Assembly: GCA_030744435.1 (NCBI GenBank)
Contig: JASLQO010000011.1
Coordinates: 186,001-250,000, forward strand
Direction of reading: 5' to 3'
DNA length: 64,000 bases
Source of the DNA: JASLQO01 sp002327525
GTDB taxonomy: Bacteria > Pseudomonadota > Gammaproteobacteria > Pseudomonadales > Azotimanducaceae
Numbering within the stretch: the first letter of the stretch is position 1; each line of letters starts with the position of its first letter. The notes under the pieces were generated by a model that was not told the DNA's origin, ran no database searches, and saw nothing but the letters and a program-made list of their open reading frames with translations. The position numbers and the translations under genes were made by a program. Shown piece after piece: positions 17,644 to 26,700 of this stretch.

Positions 17644-18591
17644 TCAGCTTTGTGTGGCCACGAAATCCCAGACATGGTCGGCGCCGAGCTTCGCCAGATG
17701 TCCACCCAGCCTGCGCTGCCAGAACACCTCGTTCCCGTATTCGTCGCGCCACGCCCACAATCGACGAGTAAAGTGGTGCAACTCGTGTTCGTGCGTGAAG
17801 CCCATAGCGCCGTGCACCTGATGCACAGCCTCTGCCACAATGCCCACCGCCTCACCGACACGCGCTTTGGCTGCGGCGACTTCCTGAGCGAAGCGCTCAC
17901 CACCCAGCGCATCGATGGCCGCGTCCGCGGCACGCTTGGCGGCCGCCACTTCAGCGGCCACCACCGCAAGGGCGTGCTGAATGGCCTGAAACTTGGAAAT
18001 GGGCCGGCCGAATTGCTCACGTTCTCCCGCGTAGGTCAGCCCTAGATCGAGTACGCGTTCGAGACAACCCGCCATCAACGCCACTCGGCTGAGCGCTAGC
18101 ATCTCGAACGGCCCCTCGTCGACGGCAATTTCTTCCACAGCCTCGAGGGTCACTGTATCGCGCGGCTCTCCGGCGATGTTAGTGCCGGTAGTAACGTGGC
18201 AGACATGCCCGATTCGCGCGGCGCCATCGACCAACGCCAGTACGCGGTCGGCTCTGCGTCCCCAGGGCACCTGCGCTACGCGTGCGCCTTCGACGACACC
18301 GATAGACACGAAATCGCCGCTTTCCCCGACCCAGCGTGCCGCGAGCACCATCTCAGCGAGCGGCACCCCGACGGCAAACCGCCCCGCGCTCTTCAGTAGT
18401 TCGAACACATCGGTGGTCGCGAATCCCTCAGCGGCAATACCGATCCGATCGAACCCATTCTCAACCACCATGTCGTGCAGAGCCTGTGGGTATACGCCGA
18501 GTTCCACATCGTCGAGCACCGCCTTGGTGCTGCCATCCGCAAACATGCGCGCCGCACTATCGACCAGCATCTGAGTGATTTCGTTCATCAT
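17644..18591 (-). CDS. Acyl-CoA dehydrogenase, short subunit
   Basis: 315 residues, shorter than classical enzymes (about 380). The N-terminal half is reduced; the C-terminal helical domain is clear: LERVLDLGLTYAGEREQFGRPISKFQAIQHALA, QVHGAMGFTHEHELHHFTRRL and WAWRDEYGNEVFWQRR (segments given separately). It overlaps the upstream dehydrogenase by four bases (ATGA). Adjacent, co-translated, unequal dehydrogenases are typical of alpha2beta2 enzymes first described in mycobacterial steroid catabolism, where only one chain holds a complete FAD site and the catalytic Glu. Substrate unknown; steroid side-chain or branched acyl-CoA is a guess. Confidence 0.8.
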   Translation of the reverse strand: MMNEITQMLVDSAARMFADGSTKAVLDDVELGVYPQALHDMVVENGFDRIGIAAEGFATTDVFELLKSAGRFAVGVPLAEMVLAARWVGESGDFVSIGVVEGARVAQVPWGRRADRVLALVDGAARIGHVCHVTTGTNIAGEPRDTVTLEAVEEIAVDEGPFEMLALSRVALMAGCLERVLDLGLTYAGEREQFGRPISKFQAIQHALAVVAAEVAAAKRAADAAIDALGGERFAQEVAAAKARVGEAVGIVAEAVHQVHGAMGFTHEHELHHFTRRLWAWRDEYGNEVFWQRRLGGHLAKLGADHVWDFVATQS

Positions 18592-19721
18592 CTCAACCCC
18601 AGGCCACGCGCAATGACGCCGCGCAGGATCTCCCGCGTCCCGCCTCGCAGGGTGAACGACGGCGACAGCAACAACGTGTCCGTAAACGCTTCCCGAAACG
18701 ACCCCGGGCTCAGCCCCCCGGGTGCAGCGAGGCGCGCAATCTCCGGTAACGCCTTTTCGAAGTTGTTGCCGAGTTCCTTCACGAGAGCAGCCTCCACCGC
18801 AGGTGACTTGCCCTCTTCCAGCATTCCAGCCACCGAGACGGACATGCGCCGCAAGGTCATCAGATGCGAAGCGATGCGCCCGATCGCCGCAGCCTCGTGC
18901 GGTGCCGGATCGTCTCCAATCAGACGAACGAATTCGACGAACACTCTGAACGCCGACAAAAAGCGCTCCGGCCCGCTGCGCTCGTAGCCGAGTTCAGAGG
19001 TCACCTGCTCCCAGCCATTACCCGGTTCGCCCACCACCTGATCATCGGCGACAAAGGCATCCGTGAAGACCACCTCATTGAAATCCTCTCCACCCGACAT
19101 GTTGCGGATGGGCCGCACCTCGACCCCGTCCGCCGACAGTTCGACGATGAACTGAGAGAGTCCCGCGTGGCGATTTTCCGAGGGGGGTTCTGTGCGCACC
19201 AGTGCAACCATGTAGTGGTTGCGGTGTGCATCGGTCGACCACAACTTCGTGCCGTTGACCAACCAGCCGCCATCCGTTCTGCGCGCACTCGTGCGCACGG
19301 ATGCGAGATCCGAGCCCGTGTTCGGCTCACTCATCCCGATGGAAAAAAAGCTACGCCCCGCCGCGATATCGGGCAGAAAGCGCGCGCACTGCTGCGCACT
19401 TCCATAGCGCAGCAACAAGGGCCCGCTCTGCCGGTCGGCAATCCAATGAGCGCTCACCGGCGCTCCCGCCGCCAGCAGTTCCTCGGTCACCACATAACGC
19501 TCGAAGAACGTGCGTTCCGCTCCCCCATACTCCTTCGGCCACGTCATCCCCACCCAGCCCCGGCTACCCAGCAGTTCGGAAAACGCCGGATCGTGCCCGG
19601 ACGAGAAATCGGAGTTGGGCCGTAGCAGATGGTCGGCGTGCCGGGTCAGAAACGTCCGGACCTCGGCGCGCAGGTTTTGCGCGGTGTCGGGCAGACTCAC
19701 CCGATCGAAATGCAGCAACAC
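18588..19721 (-). CDS. Acyl-CoA dehydrogenase, large subunit
   Basis: 377 residues with the usual three parts: N-terminal helices (GWVGMTWPKEYGG), middle beta-barrel (FFSIGMSEPNTGSDLASV and GTKLWSTDAHRNHYMVALVRT, FAD and substrate contacts) and C-terminal helices ending LRGGTREILRGVIARGLGL. It oxidises acyl-CoA to the 2-enoyl form, passing electrons to ETF. The start appears to be GTG at 19719-19721; an upstream ATG is out of frame. It is first of a two-gene unit with the short dehydrogenase, divergent from the small gene at 19816. Confidence 0.87.
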   Translation of the reverse strand: MLLHFDRVSLPDTAQNLRAEVRTFLTRHADHLLRPNSDFSSGHDPAFSELLGSRGWVGMTWPKEYGGAERTFFERYVVTEELLAAGAPVSAHWIADRQSGPLLLRYGSAQQCARFLPDIAAGRSFFSIGMSEPNTGSDLASVRTSARRTDGGWLVNGTKLWSTDAHRNHYMVALVRTEPPSENRHAGLSQFIVELSADGVEVRPIRNMSGGEDFNEVVFTDAFVADDQVVGEPGNGWEQVTSELGYERSGPERFLSAFRVFVEFVRLIGDDPAPHEAAAIGRIASHLMTLRRMSVSVAGMLEEGKSPAVEAALVKELGNNFEKALPEIARLAAPGGLSPGSFREAFTDTLLLSPSFTLRGGTREILRGVIARGLGLR

Positions 19722-19815
19722 GGTGTTAGCATCCTAAATGCGGAACGGCTACGTTACTGAACAGACGCTGGATTGCAAGGAAGCCTCTGGCGATGACTGG
19801 GTTTAGAATACCCTC

Positions 19816-20217
19816 ATGAGAGATGCAGACATCCAGGAGATGTTCACGCCGGTGCTGGGCGACATCATGCAGCGATCAACCGTTGTGGACAAATTCGTCG
19901 ATCGAAATCTCTACAAGATCTACCTCGCCACGTTGTGGGCCAATGTGGTGCTGAATCCCCAAGACATCGGTATCGATGAATCTGATCTGGAGACGGTTCA
20001 CGACGTCATCAACGGAGCGGCCGGCAAGGTGCTGGGGCACGAGGAAGACCTGACGGGCTGTTTTCGGTTCATCAACTCGAAGGCCGGTGAGTCAGCAATG
20101 CGCGAGGCACGTCTCACTCAGCATCACAAGGAACTGCTGCTGTACTTCAGCTCGATGATTCTCGATCCCGAGGGTCATGAGCGATGGATGCAGGGCGTGC
20201 GCGACCGCCAGAACTGA
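19816..20217 (+). CDS. Hypothetical cytoplasmic protein
   Basis: 133 residues, soluble, mainly helical by composition (VLGDIMQRSTVVDKFVDRNLYKIYLATLW, DESDLETVHDVING, HHKELLLYFSSMILDPEGHERWM, given in parts). No signal, membrane segment or known motif. It stands alone between divergent dehydrogenase genes and the convergent YjbQ gene. Coding seems real from length, ATG start and codon use like its neighbours. I do not recognise the family. Confidence 0.6.
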   Translation: MRDADIQEMFTPVLGDIMQRSTVVDKFVDRNLYKIYLATLWANVVLNPQDIGIDESDLETVHDVINGAAGKVLGHEEDLTGCFRFINSKAGESAMREARLTQHHKELLLYFSSMILDPEGHERWMQGVRDRQN

Positions 20218-20244
20218 GTATCCGTCCGTTACCCGCTGTCCGAA

Positions 20245-20269
20245 GTGAGCCAATTCTGGCAGCGCTCAC
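20245..20269 (+). terminator. Weak hairpin between convergent genes
   Basis: GTGAGC (20245-20250) pairs with GCTCAC (20264-20269) around a 13-base loop in the gap between the hypothetical gene and yjbQ. There is no T-run, so termination is uncertain. Confidence 0.25.
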
Positions 20270-20298
20270 CCGTGGCGAGATTCTACGGAAACAGACTA

Positions 20299-20706
20299 CT
20301 ACTCCATCACCGTCACGACGATCTCCCGATGACCGCGGTTGTGTCGATGCTCCCATAGATAGATGCCTTGCCAGGTACCCAGGGCGAGCCGGCCCTCGAT
20401 CAACGGAATAGACAGGTTCACAGTGGTCAGCGCCGATTTGATGTGCGCCGGCATGTCGTCCGGGCCCTCCTGGGTGTGGGTGTACAGCGGATCGTCTTCC
20501 CGCACCAGCCGGCACAGCCAGCTTTGCAGATCCCTCAGAACGGCCGGATCGGCGTTCTCCTGGATCAGCAGACTGGCTGAGGTATGGCGAATGAAAAGTG
20601 TGACCAAACCGTCAGTTACACCGGAACTTTGCACCACTTCCGCCACTTTGCTCGTGATGTCATAGAGGCCCTGGCCCCTGGCGGTTACCGTCAGTTTCAG
20701 ATTCAT
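20299..20706 (-). CDS. yjbQ: YjbQ/UPF0047 family protein
   Basis: 135 residues, the whole family length. LFIRHTSASLLIQENADP and GPDDMPAHIKSALT with GTWQGIYLWEHRH are the conserved blocks that hold the His ligands. E. coli YjbQ shows weak thiamine-phosphate synthase activity and is often annotated so; the real role is unsettled. Single gene, minus strand, convergent with the hypothetical gene before it. Confidence 0.92.
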   Translation of the reverse strand: MNLKLTVTARGQGLYDITSKVAEVVQSSGVTDGLVTLFIRHTSASLLIQENADPAVLRDLQSWLCRLVREDDPLYTHTQEGPDDMPAHIKSALTTVNLSIPLIEGRLALGTWQGIYLWEHRHNRGHREIVVTVME

Positions 20707-20764
20707 GTCACAAATTCAGATTCATGGACGATTCTGTACTCGTCGTGCACAACCGGTGTAACAC

Positions 20765-21034
20765 ATGAGCGGGCTGTCATCCATGGTGGATCGCGGCGCA
20801 TTCAGACCAACGCTGTCCACCGCGACCGTCACCGTGTGCCTGCTCGTGGACATCACCCTGAATCACTACTCTGGCATTCCCGCTGTGGGTGAGTCCATCC
20901 TGATGCTGGCGGTAGTCTGCACCGGCATGGGTAATCGAGGTTGGGCCACACTCGTGATCGCAACGCTGACAAGCGCATCCGTCCTCTCCCGACCCCTTCT
21001 CGTGCCCAACGTGCGTCTATTGAGAGGCCGCTGA
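20765..21034 (+). CDS. Possible small membrane protein
   Basis: 89 residues with hydrophobic segments TVTVCLLVDITLNHYSGIPA and SILMLAVVCTGMGNRGWATL. Its 3' end overlaps the stop of the convergent LtaS-like gene by 18 bases. Start ATG 20765 lies just after yjbQ's start region. Length and composition allow a real membrane protein, but no family is recognised and it may be spurious. Confidence 0.3.
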   Translation: MSGLSSMVDRGAFRPTLSTATVTVCLLVDITLNHYSGIPAVGESILMLAVVCTGMGNRGWATLVIATLTSASVLSRPLLVPNVRLLRGR

Positions 21035-22762
21035 ACGGTAGAAACGCTCGTGAGCGTGGCGAAACAGGCGCGCCACACGCTCCGCCGCGTCCAGGTTCTC
21101 TCTCGTCGGCGCCAGCGTGTTTCCATCACGCAACCATGACAGCACGCCACCACCCCGCGCCAGTACGGTGAGCCCGTGTGGTTCCACCAGGCCGATATGG
21201 AAATTGTGCTCCACCGGCGCCAATCCCTGTTCGTCATCGAGTAGATTGTCGCCATAGAAGTGCTGGTTGTCGTCAACGCCCAGCAACCCCAGCAAGGTCG
21301 CGGGTAAACTCATGGTGGAACCAAGGTGCTCGACGGTGCGCGCTCCCAGTTCCGGGTGCATCAACACTACCGGCACCCGGTAACCCGCGATGGGCACCAG
21401 CGCCTGACCGATCAGTTTGGGTCCATGGTCTGCCACCACCACCAGCAGCGTATCGTCGAACCAGTCGTGACGCCTCGCTTCTTCGACGAACGCGCCAAGG
21501 GCATAGTCGGCATAAGCCACCGCATATTCGGCCCGCCTCTCGTGCGCGGGGTAAGCCACCCGGCCATCCGGAAAGTCGAATGGGCGGTGGTTGGTGACCG
21601 TGAGTGTGGAGACGAAAACGCGCTCATGCTCACGGGTCAGTCGATCCATTTCAGCGACGACGCGTTGGAACAATATCTCGTCCGCCACTCCCCAGCTCGT
21701 TTCGAACCACGGCTCGTCGAAGTCGTAACGACTCGTCATCTCGTCGAAACCAGTACCGCGCCAGTACGTGAAGAAACCTGAAAAATCGGGCCACCCGCCA
21801 TAAATGAAGCTGCTGTGGAAACCCGCATGCCCGAGTACGCGCGGCAGTGATGGCAGTTGCTCGAAGCCTTCGCGCTGATTCAGCGCTATGCCGGGTAACG
21901 GCGGATAGCCGTTGAGAATAGCCTCCAATCCGCGAGTGGTACGGCTGCCCGTCGCGTACACGCCAGCGAGATATACCCCTTCGCCGGACATTTTCTGCAG
22001 CTGCGGCATGTAGCGTGGACGCAGCTCCGGATCCCACCACGCCTGCCCCGAGTAAGACTCCATGACCAGGATGATGAGGTGTTTGGCGCCAATCGCCTCG
22101 GGCATGGGCACCGACCCCTTCACATATGGCTTCGCTATGCGCGGCGCCCAGTACGCATCTTCCCAACCACGATTGTCGGTACCTGCCGCGCGCAACACAC
22201 CGAGGTATCCGTTGCTTGCCAGATCGTTCAGAAAACGTGAGTGCCCTGGTGTCGGCACAGGTACCAGGACCACGGTGAGGAGACCCGCCGCGAAAAATCC
22301 GGCAGGCCAGTGCCAGGGTACATCGTCCGGGAGCCATCGTCGCACCCAGCGATACCACAGCCAGACGATCAATAGAAACGGGGCGAGAAACAGGCTGAGA
22401 TAGAATTGGTCTTCCAGAAACACCAGTACCTCTTTCGGATAACCCAGGTAGTGGAATACCAACCGGTCCAGCCGTCCTTCGAATTCCGACCAGAAGAAGA
22501 TCTCGGCAATCAACACCACCGCCATGATCCCAAGTGTGAGGGCCAGCCACGCATGTCGTATCCAACGCCCTCCCAGCAACCCGACGCCCAAAAAGGCACC
22601 GATCAGGGTGAGCGCCAGCAGATCATTGAGCACACCGATCGCCAGCCTCGGCCAGAGTAGCGACCACGAATAGCTGACCGACAACTCGTGGATCAAAACC
22701 AGACGTACGCAGAACCCGAGCGCGACCCACATAGCCGCGAAACGTGACACGAAACCAATCAC
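21017..22762 (-). CDS. LtaS/OpgB-like membrane phosphatase-sulfatase superfamily protein
   Basis: 581 residues. Five membrane helices fill about 1-165, then a periplasmic alkaline-phosphatase fold: HLIILVMESYSGQAWW (first metal Glu), GSRTTRGLEAILNGYPPLPG (Thr nucleophile), VSTLTVTNHRPFDFP, and VVVADHGPK (Asp-His metal ligands). This is the layout of LtaS lipoteichoic acid synthase and of phosphoglycerol and phosphoethanolamine transferases, which use phospholipid head groups as donors. In a Gram-negative, decoration of a glycan or lipid is likelier than teichoic acid. Last gene of the TRAP/Mla/RND unit, overlapping the RND gene by four bases. Confidence 0.82.
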   Translation of the reverse strand: MIGFVSRFAAMWVALGFCVRLVLIHELSVSYSWSLLWPRLAIGVLNDLLALTLIGAFLGVGLLGGRWIRHAWLALTLGIMAVVLIAEIFFWSEFEGRLDRLVFHYLGYPKEVLVFLEDQFYLSLFLAPFLLIVWLWYRWVRRWLPDDVPWHWPAGFFAAGLLTVVLVPVPTPGHSRFLNDLASNGYLGVLRAAGTDNRGWEDAYWAPRIAKPYVKGSVPMPEAIGAKHLIILVMESYSGQAWWDPELRPRYMPQLQKMSGEGVYLAGVYATGSRTTRGLEAILNGYPPLPGIALNQREGFEQLPSLPRVLGHAGFHSSFIYGGWPDFSGFFTYWRGTGFDEMTSRYDFDEPWFETSWGVADEILFQRVVAEMDRLTREHERVFVSTLTVTNHRPFDFPDGRVAYPAHERRAEYAVAYADYALGAFVEEARRHDWFDDTLLVVVADHGPKLIGQALVPIAGYRVPVVLMHPELGARTVEHLGSTMSLPATLLGLLGVDDNQHFYGDNLLDDEQGLAPVEHNFHIGLVEPHGLTVLARGGGVLSWLRDGNTLAPTRENLDAAERVARLFRHAHERFYRSAASQ

Positions 22763-25326
22763 ATGGCGCGCTCGACCAAAGGGCTACGCGGTTCGAGCCA
22801 GGAAAGCAGTACTGGTAGCAGGAAGATGGCAAAAAACAAAAGCATGGCCACCGCCACCGTGAGCAGCACTCCGATCGACGCCATGCCCTGATGGGGCGAA
22901 AAAGACAGCGCCGCGAAAGTACCCACCGTGGTGAGTGTGGACAACAACACCGCTCGCGGTGTCGAAGAGTGCATGAGATGCTCGACATCACCGGCCGAGC
23001 GATAACGGTCGACCACATGGATGCCGTTGTCGACTCCTAATCCGAATATGAGTGGCAGTACGAGAATGTTCGCCATGTTCAGCGGTGCGTCCAACAAAAC
23101 CCCGAACGCTAGCGTGAACAAAGCGCTCAACGTCAGCGGGATGGCTATCATAAGCGCCCAGCGCACCTTCCGGAACATGATCAGCAACACGAGCAGGATA
23201 CTGACCAGAGCAAACACCAGCGCTTGCTGAAAACTGGTGACGACGATGTCCCCAACTCCCCACTCGATCACCGGGCGCCCGGTAGCCCTGGGCGCGACAC
23301 TACGCACGTCCTCGATGAATCGACTGAGCGTCTCCACACGGGCCACGTTTTCCTGCGGCAGAACCACCGAGAGGTGTTGACCGGTATTCCCTACCAGGCG
23401 CTCGCGCAGATCGGGTGGCAAGTCCTCGAACACGATGGCGCGGGCATCGAGCGCACGCCTGAGCCAGTCGAGTTCGTCCTCGAGATTGGCGACCATGCCA
23501 CGCTGCCAGGCAAGCAACTCTGCGTCGCCCGCCACTTTCAGGCCGGTGAGAGCCTCTATCAGCGCATCGTATCTTCCCGCCACGTTGTAGGACTGCGCCA
23601 CCTCAAGCAGCACCGTTGTGTGATGCCGCAGATCCGCCACACCTGGTGCAGCAGCTTTTCGGGCGGGATCGAGTGCGCTGTAAAGCAGCGCGTTCAGATC
23701 TTCGATGATATAGAGCTTCTCGTCCTGATCCGAAGGGACATAGTCCAATCGGGTGACCACCGAATCGACCATCGTGAGTTCTTCAAGCGCGGCCTCTTCC
23801 AGCGGCCGGTCGGTCAGCACATGCAAGACGTAGTCCGTGGCCAGCTTCTCCGATTGCAGTCTTCGCAGTGCGACCATCGATTCTGCGTTCTCATCCTTGA
23901 GTGCCAACACGCTGTAGTCGAACTCCGCGCGCGCTGCGAACATCAACGCACCAACCGATAGCAGGGCGATCGCACCCACCACCACGCTTCGATTGGTGAC
24001 CAGAAGCACCACGAATTTCTCACTCGATGGCAGATCTGTCTTGTGGCTACGTATGCGGCCGCACAGTGTGTAGAAGGCTGGCAGCAGCGTAAACGCCAGA
24101 AATGCGGCGATGAACATCCCACCGGCCGAAATGATGCCGAGATCGGCGAGCCCCTTGTAAGCCGTTGGTACGAATCCGAGAAACCCCAACGCCGTGGTGA
24201 GCGTGCAGATTGCAATCGCACCTCCTACGCTGCGCGTGGCGGTGCCGAGGGCCGCCCGTGGCGAGACCACGCCTATATTCACGGCTTCCTGATACCGCAG
24301 CGAGAAGTGAATGGCAAAGTCGACGCTAAGCCCGAAAAACATGACGATGAACACGACCGAGAGCGTGTTGTACTCTCCGACGGCGAGCATTGCATAGGCA
24401 GCCGTCCACACTGCCCCGACGCCCAGCATCAGCAGCGTCGCCGCGATGATGCGCAGACTGCGCACACCGATAAAAAGCACCGCCGCAAGTAGTGCCAGCG
24501 ACAGCCAGCCGGCCATCTGAACACCGGTAACCGCCGCCTGAATCTCCTCGAAGGCAAGCGCGATCTCACCAGTAATCTCCACTGTCACCCCTTCGGGTAG
24601 CGGTGTCGAAGACACGATTTCCCGCAAACCTGACATCACCTCCTCATTGGGAACGGCAATGCCTGAGTCTTTGCGTCCCTTGAGCGAAATAACCCTGAAT
24701 ACAGGAGGATCAATCTCGAATAGTTCATTGGTCCACAACACCGTGGCATCCTCACCGGCCAGTACCGCCTCGCCCGAGCGTACGAGATGAGTGACGATGG
24801 TATCCAATCCACTAGGCGGATCGTTCTCGATACCGCCTGCCACCAGCTCGAGAATGCCTCGCAAACTCGGATCTTCCGCCACGGAGGTCAGGACGGGTTG
24901 TGCTTCCGCCAGGCGATCCGCCATATCCTCGACTTCGTCGAGGTCCATGTACAACAGTGTGTTGTCGCGAAAAAAAACGGCGTTCTGCGGTGCGTATACG
25001 GCCGTGAACAAATCCGTGTTCGCACGAATGCGGGATTCAAGCGCCACCGCCGTATCTTCGACCTGTTTGAACTCATCACCCCAGATCACGACGACGGCGG
25101 TGCGTACCATGTCCGGAAACTCCGCCTCAAAGCGATCGAAATCATCCCGCCACCCGGCGTCCTGTTCGATGAGATCGCTCAGATTGGAATTGATTCGAAA
25201 CTGCTGAACCGAGGCCCAGCCACAGGCCACGGTGACCAATGCGATTGCAGCCAATACCCACCAGGGGTATGCGGTGACTCCTGCTACCCAACGCTCAAGC
25301 ACTCTCACGATCCAACGCTCGATCAT
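22759..25326 (-). CDS. RND-superfamily lipid transporter (MMPL/HpnN-like)
   Basis: 855 residues, twelve predicted helices in two repeats with large periplasmic loops (about 45-260 and 480-640). The proton-relay Asp of each repeat lies in FFGLSVDFAIHFSLRYQE and FGLGVDNGIHVVDRYR. This size and pattern fit the HpnN/MmpL-like group, whose members move hopanoids or other lipids from the inner to the outer membrane with the proton force. Start ATG overlaps the MlaA stop (ATGA), and its own stop overlaps the LtaS-like start. Neighbouring MlaC/HpnM and MlaA support lipid traffic. No hopanoid synthesis gene is in view. Confidence 0.85.
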   Translation of the reverse strand: MIERWIVRVLERWVAGVTAYPWWVLAAIALVTVACGWASVQQFRINSNLSDLIEQDAGWRDDFDRFEAEFPDMVRTAVVVIWGDEFKQVEDTAVALESRIRANTDLFTAVYAPQNAVFFRDNTLLYMDLDEVEDMADRLAEAQPVLTSVAEDPSLRGILELVAGGIENDPPSGLDTIVTHLVRSGEAVLAGEDATVLWTNELFEIDPPVFRVISLKGRKDSGIAVPNEEVMSGLREIVSSTPLPEGVTVEITGEIALAFEEIQAAVTGVQMAGWLSLALLAAVLFIGVRSLRIIAATLLMLGVGAVWTAAYAMLAVGEYNTLSVVFIVMFFGLSVDFAIHFSLRYQEAVNIGVVSPRAALGTATRSVGGAIAICTLTTALGFLGFVPTAYKGLADLGIISAGGMFIAAFLAFTLLPAFYTLCGRIRSHKTDLPSSEKFVVLLVTNRSVVVGAIALLSVGALMFAARAEFDYSVLALKDENAESMVALRRLQSEKLATDYVLHVLTDRPLEEAALEELTMVDSVVTRLDYVPSDQDEKLYIIEDLNALLYSALDPARKAAAPGVADLRHHTTVLLEVAQSYNVAGRYDALIEALTGLKVAGDAELLAWQRGMVANLEDELDWLRRALDARAIVFEDLPPDLRERLVGNTGQHLSVVLPQENVARVETLSRFIEDVRSVAPRATGRPVIEWGVGDIVVTSFQQALVFALVSILLVLLIMFRKVRWALMIAIPLTLSALFTLAFGVLLDAPLNMANILVLPLIFGLGVDNGIHVVDRYRSAGDVEHLMHSSTPRAVLLSTLTTVGTFAALSFSPHQGMASIGVLLTVAVAMLLFFAIFLLPVLLSWLEPRSPLVERAM

Positions 25327-26072
25327 TCTGCGGCGCTATCCCCGAAGGCGGAGTCCTCATCCTCCCACTCGTCGTCGAAGAACTCGTCGAACTCGTCCAT
25401 GGGGGGATCGCCATCGTACGCGTTAAACTTGCGCAGCTGGAAGTAGGCATCGCGGGTGAACGCGTACGGGTCGATGGCTCCCGCGTCTCTGGCATCCGTC
25501 GCGCCCAGAGTGTTCGCCCGGGTATTCAGCACATCCAGCGATGCCACCGCAATATCGTAGTCGCTGCCCAGGATGACCCTCGGGAAAAATCCGCGAATCA
25601 CCAGGTCGGGCAGATCCCTGATGGTGGACGGACCGAAGAACGGAACGTAGACGTAGCGGCTACGCGTATAACCCCACACAGCAAGCGTCTGTCCGAAGTC
25701 CTCGTCCTGTTGCCGCAGGCCCGCAATCGCGGCAACGTCGACCAAACCCGCGAGGCCCAGGGTGCTGTTCATTAAGAAACGGACCAGCTCGATCGTTCCC
25801 GACGAGGGTTTACCCTGCAAGTAACCGTTCACGGCGCTGTTGAGACCACGCAAATTGGCGAAGAAGTTGGTCACACCGGTTCGTACGAAATCGGGTATGA
25901 CCCGTTCGTATCCGCGCGCTACGGGTACCAACACTGCTTTGTCGATAGCATCGGTGATTTCATACGATTTACGATTGGCCCTCTCCGCCGTGTCGTACAT
26001 GGCGTATTCCGGCCCCTCGAGCGTCGCGCAACCCGTCAGCCCCAGCAGTACACCCAGCATGATTGACCGCAT
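25323..26072 (-). CDS. mlaA: MlaA (VacJ) outer-membrane lipoprotein
   Basis: 249 residues. Signal peptide with lipobox GLTGC, lipid Cys15. Family blocks: NRKSYEITDAIDKAVLVPVA, NFFANLRGLNSAVNGYLQGK, NSTLGLAGLVDVA, DFGQTLAVWG and YVYVPFFGPSTIRDLPD. MlaA forms a ring in the outer membrane that draws phospholipids from the outer leaflet. A very acidic C-terminal tail (DEFDEFFDDEWEDED) is unusual. GAGGAG precedes the ATG. It lies 10 bases after mlaC and overlaps the RND gene. Its usual inner-membrane partner MlaFEDB is absent here. Confidence 0.93.
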   Translation of the reverse strand: MRSIMLGVLLGLTGCATLEGPEYAMYDTAERANRKSYEITDAIDKAVLVPVARGYERVIPDFVRTGVTNFFANLRGLNSAVNGYLQGKPSSGTIELVRFLMNSTLGLAGLVDVAAIAGLRQQDEDFGQTLAVWGYTRSRYVYVPFFGPSTIRDLPDLVIRGFFPRVILGSDYDIAVASLDVLNTRANTLGATDARDAGAIDPYAFTRDAYFQLRKFNAYDGDPPMDEFDEFFDDEWEDEDSAFGDSAAE

Positions 26073-26082
26073 GTCGTGCTCC

Positions 26083-26700
26083 TCAACTCCCTGGCTGACC
26101 GTAAGCGGTAATGTTAGCCTCGATCTCGCCTAAAAGCGCGTCGAAGCCGTCGCGCTTGACAATACTGCGATACTCCGCGCGCCTGAGTGACAGATCGCTC
26201 ACACCATCCGCCACCACGTTGAACACACGCTCACCGCGAAAGTAGTAATCCAGGTTGACAGGATCACCGGATTTGCGATGCAGGCGGGTCGTCACCATCC
26301 AGCCGCGGCCGGCTTCCTTTGTCGCCAGCGTCTCGAAGTGCTGATCATCGAAGCTATCGAACCGGTCGGCGTACGTCGCAACAATCAGCGTCATCAGGAG
26401 CCTCTGAAAATCACTGCGCTGTTTCTCCGACAGATCCCGCCAGGTCGAGCCCAGGCTGATTCGTGAAATGGTCTGGGCATCGAACAGCACCCCCACGGGT
26501 TCCCGAAGCATTTGCACACGCGCTTCGTAAGTCTGGGTATGCATCACGCCAATGAGTAACTCGTGGAGGGCATCCACGCGCTCCGTGGCCCTTGCGCCAT
26601 TCACCTCATCCGTTTCCCGCGTCTGCGCCTGGCTGGCGGGACCCGCCAGGGTGATAAGCAAAGCCGCCACAGCGAATGTCGTTGCCAGGCTCGCGCTCAT
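26083..26700 (-). CDS. mlaC: MlaC/Ttg2/HpnM-family periplasmic lipid-binding protein
   Basis: 205 residues. The signal peptide MSASLATTFAVAALLITLAG is cut near SQAQ. The body shows the Ttg2/MlaC pattern: LREPVGVLFDAQTISRISLGSTW, SEKQRSDFQRLLMTLIVATYADRF, and DYYFRGERVFNVVADGVSDLSLRRAEY (in parts). Such proteins carry one phospholipid, or, as HpnM, are tied to hopanoids, across the periplasm. The ATG at 26698-26700 overlaps the end of dctM by four bases. A longer frame through dctM on this strand is an artefact. Position between DctM and MlaA is the key context. Confidence 0.88.
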   Translation of the reverse strand: MSASLATTFAVAALLITLAGPASQAQTRETDEVNGARATERVDALHELLIGVMHTQTYEARVQMLREPVGVLFDAQTISRISLGSTWRDLSEKQRSDFQRLLMTLIVATYADRFDSFDDQHFETLATKEAGRGWMVTTRLHRKSGDPVNLDYYFRGERVFNVVADGVSDLSLRRAEYRSIVKRDGFDALLGEIEANITAYGQPGS

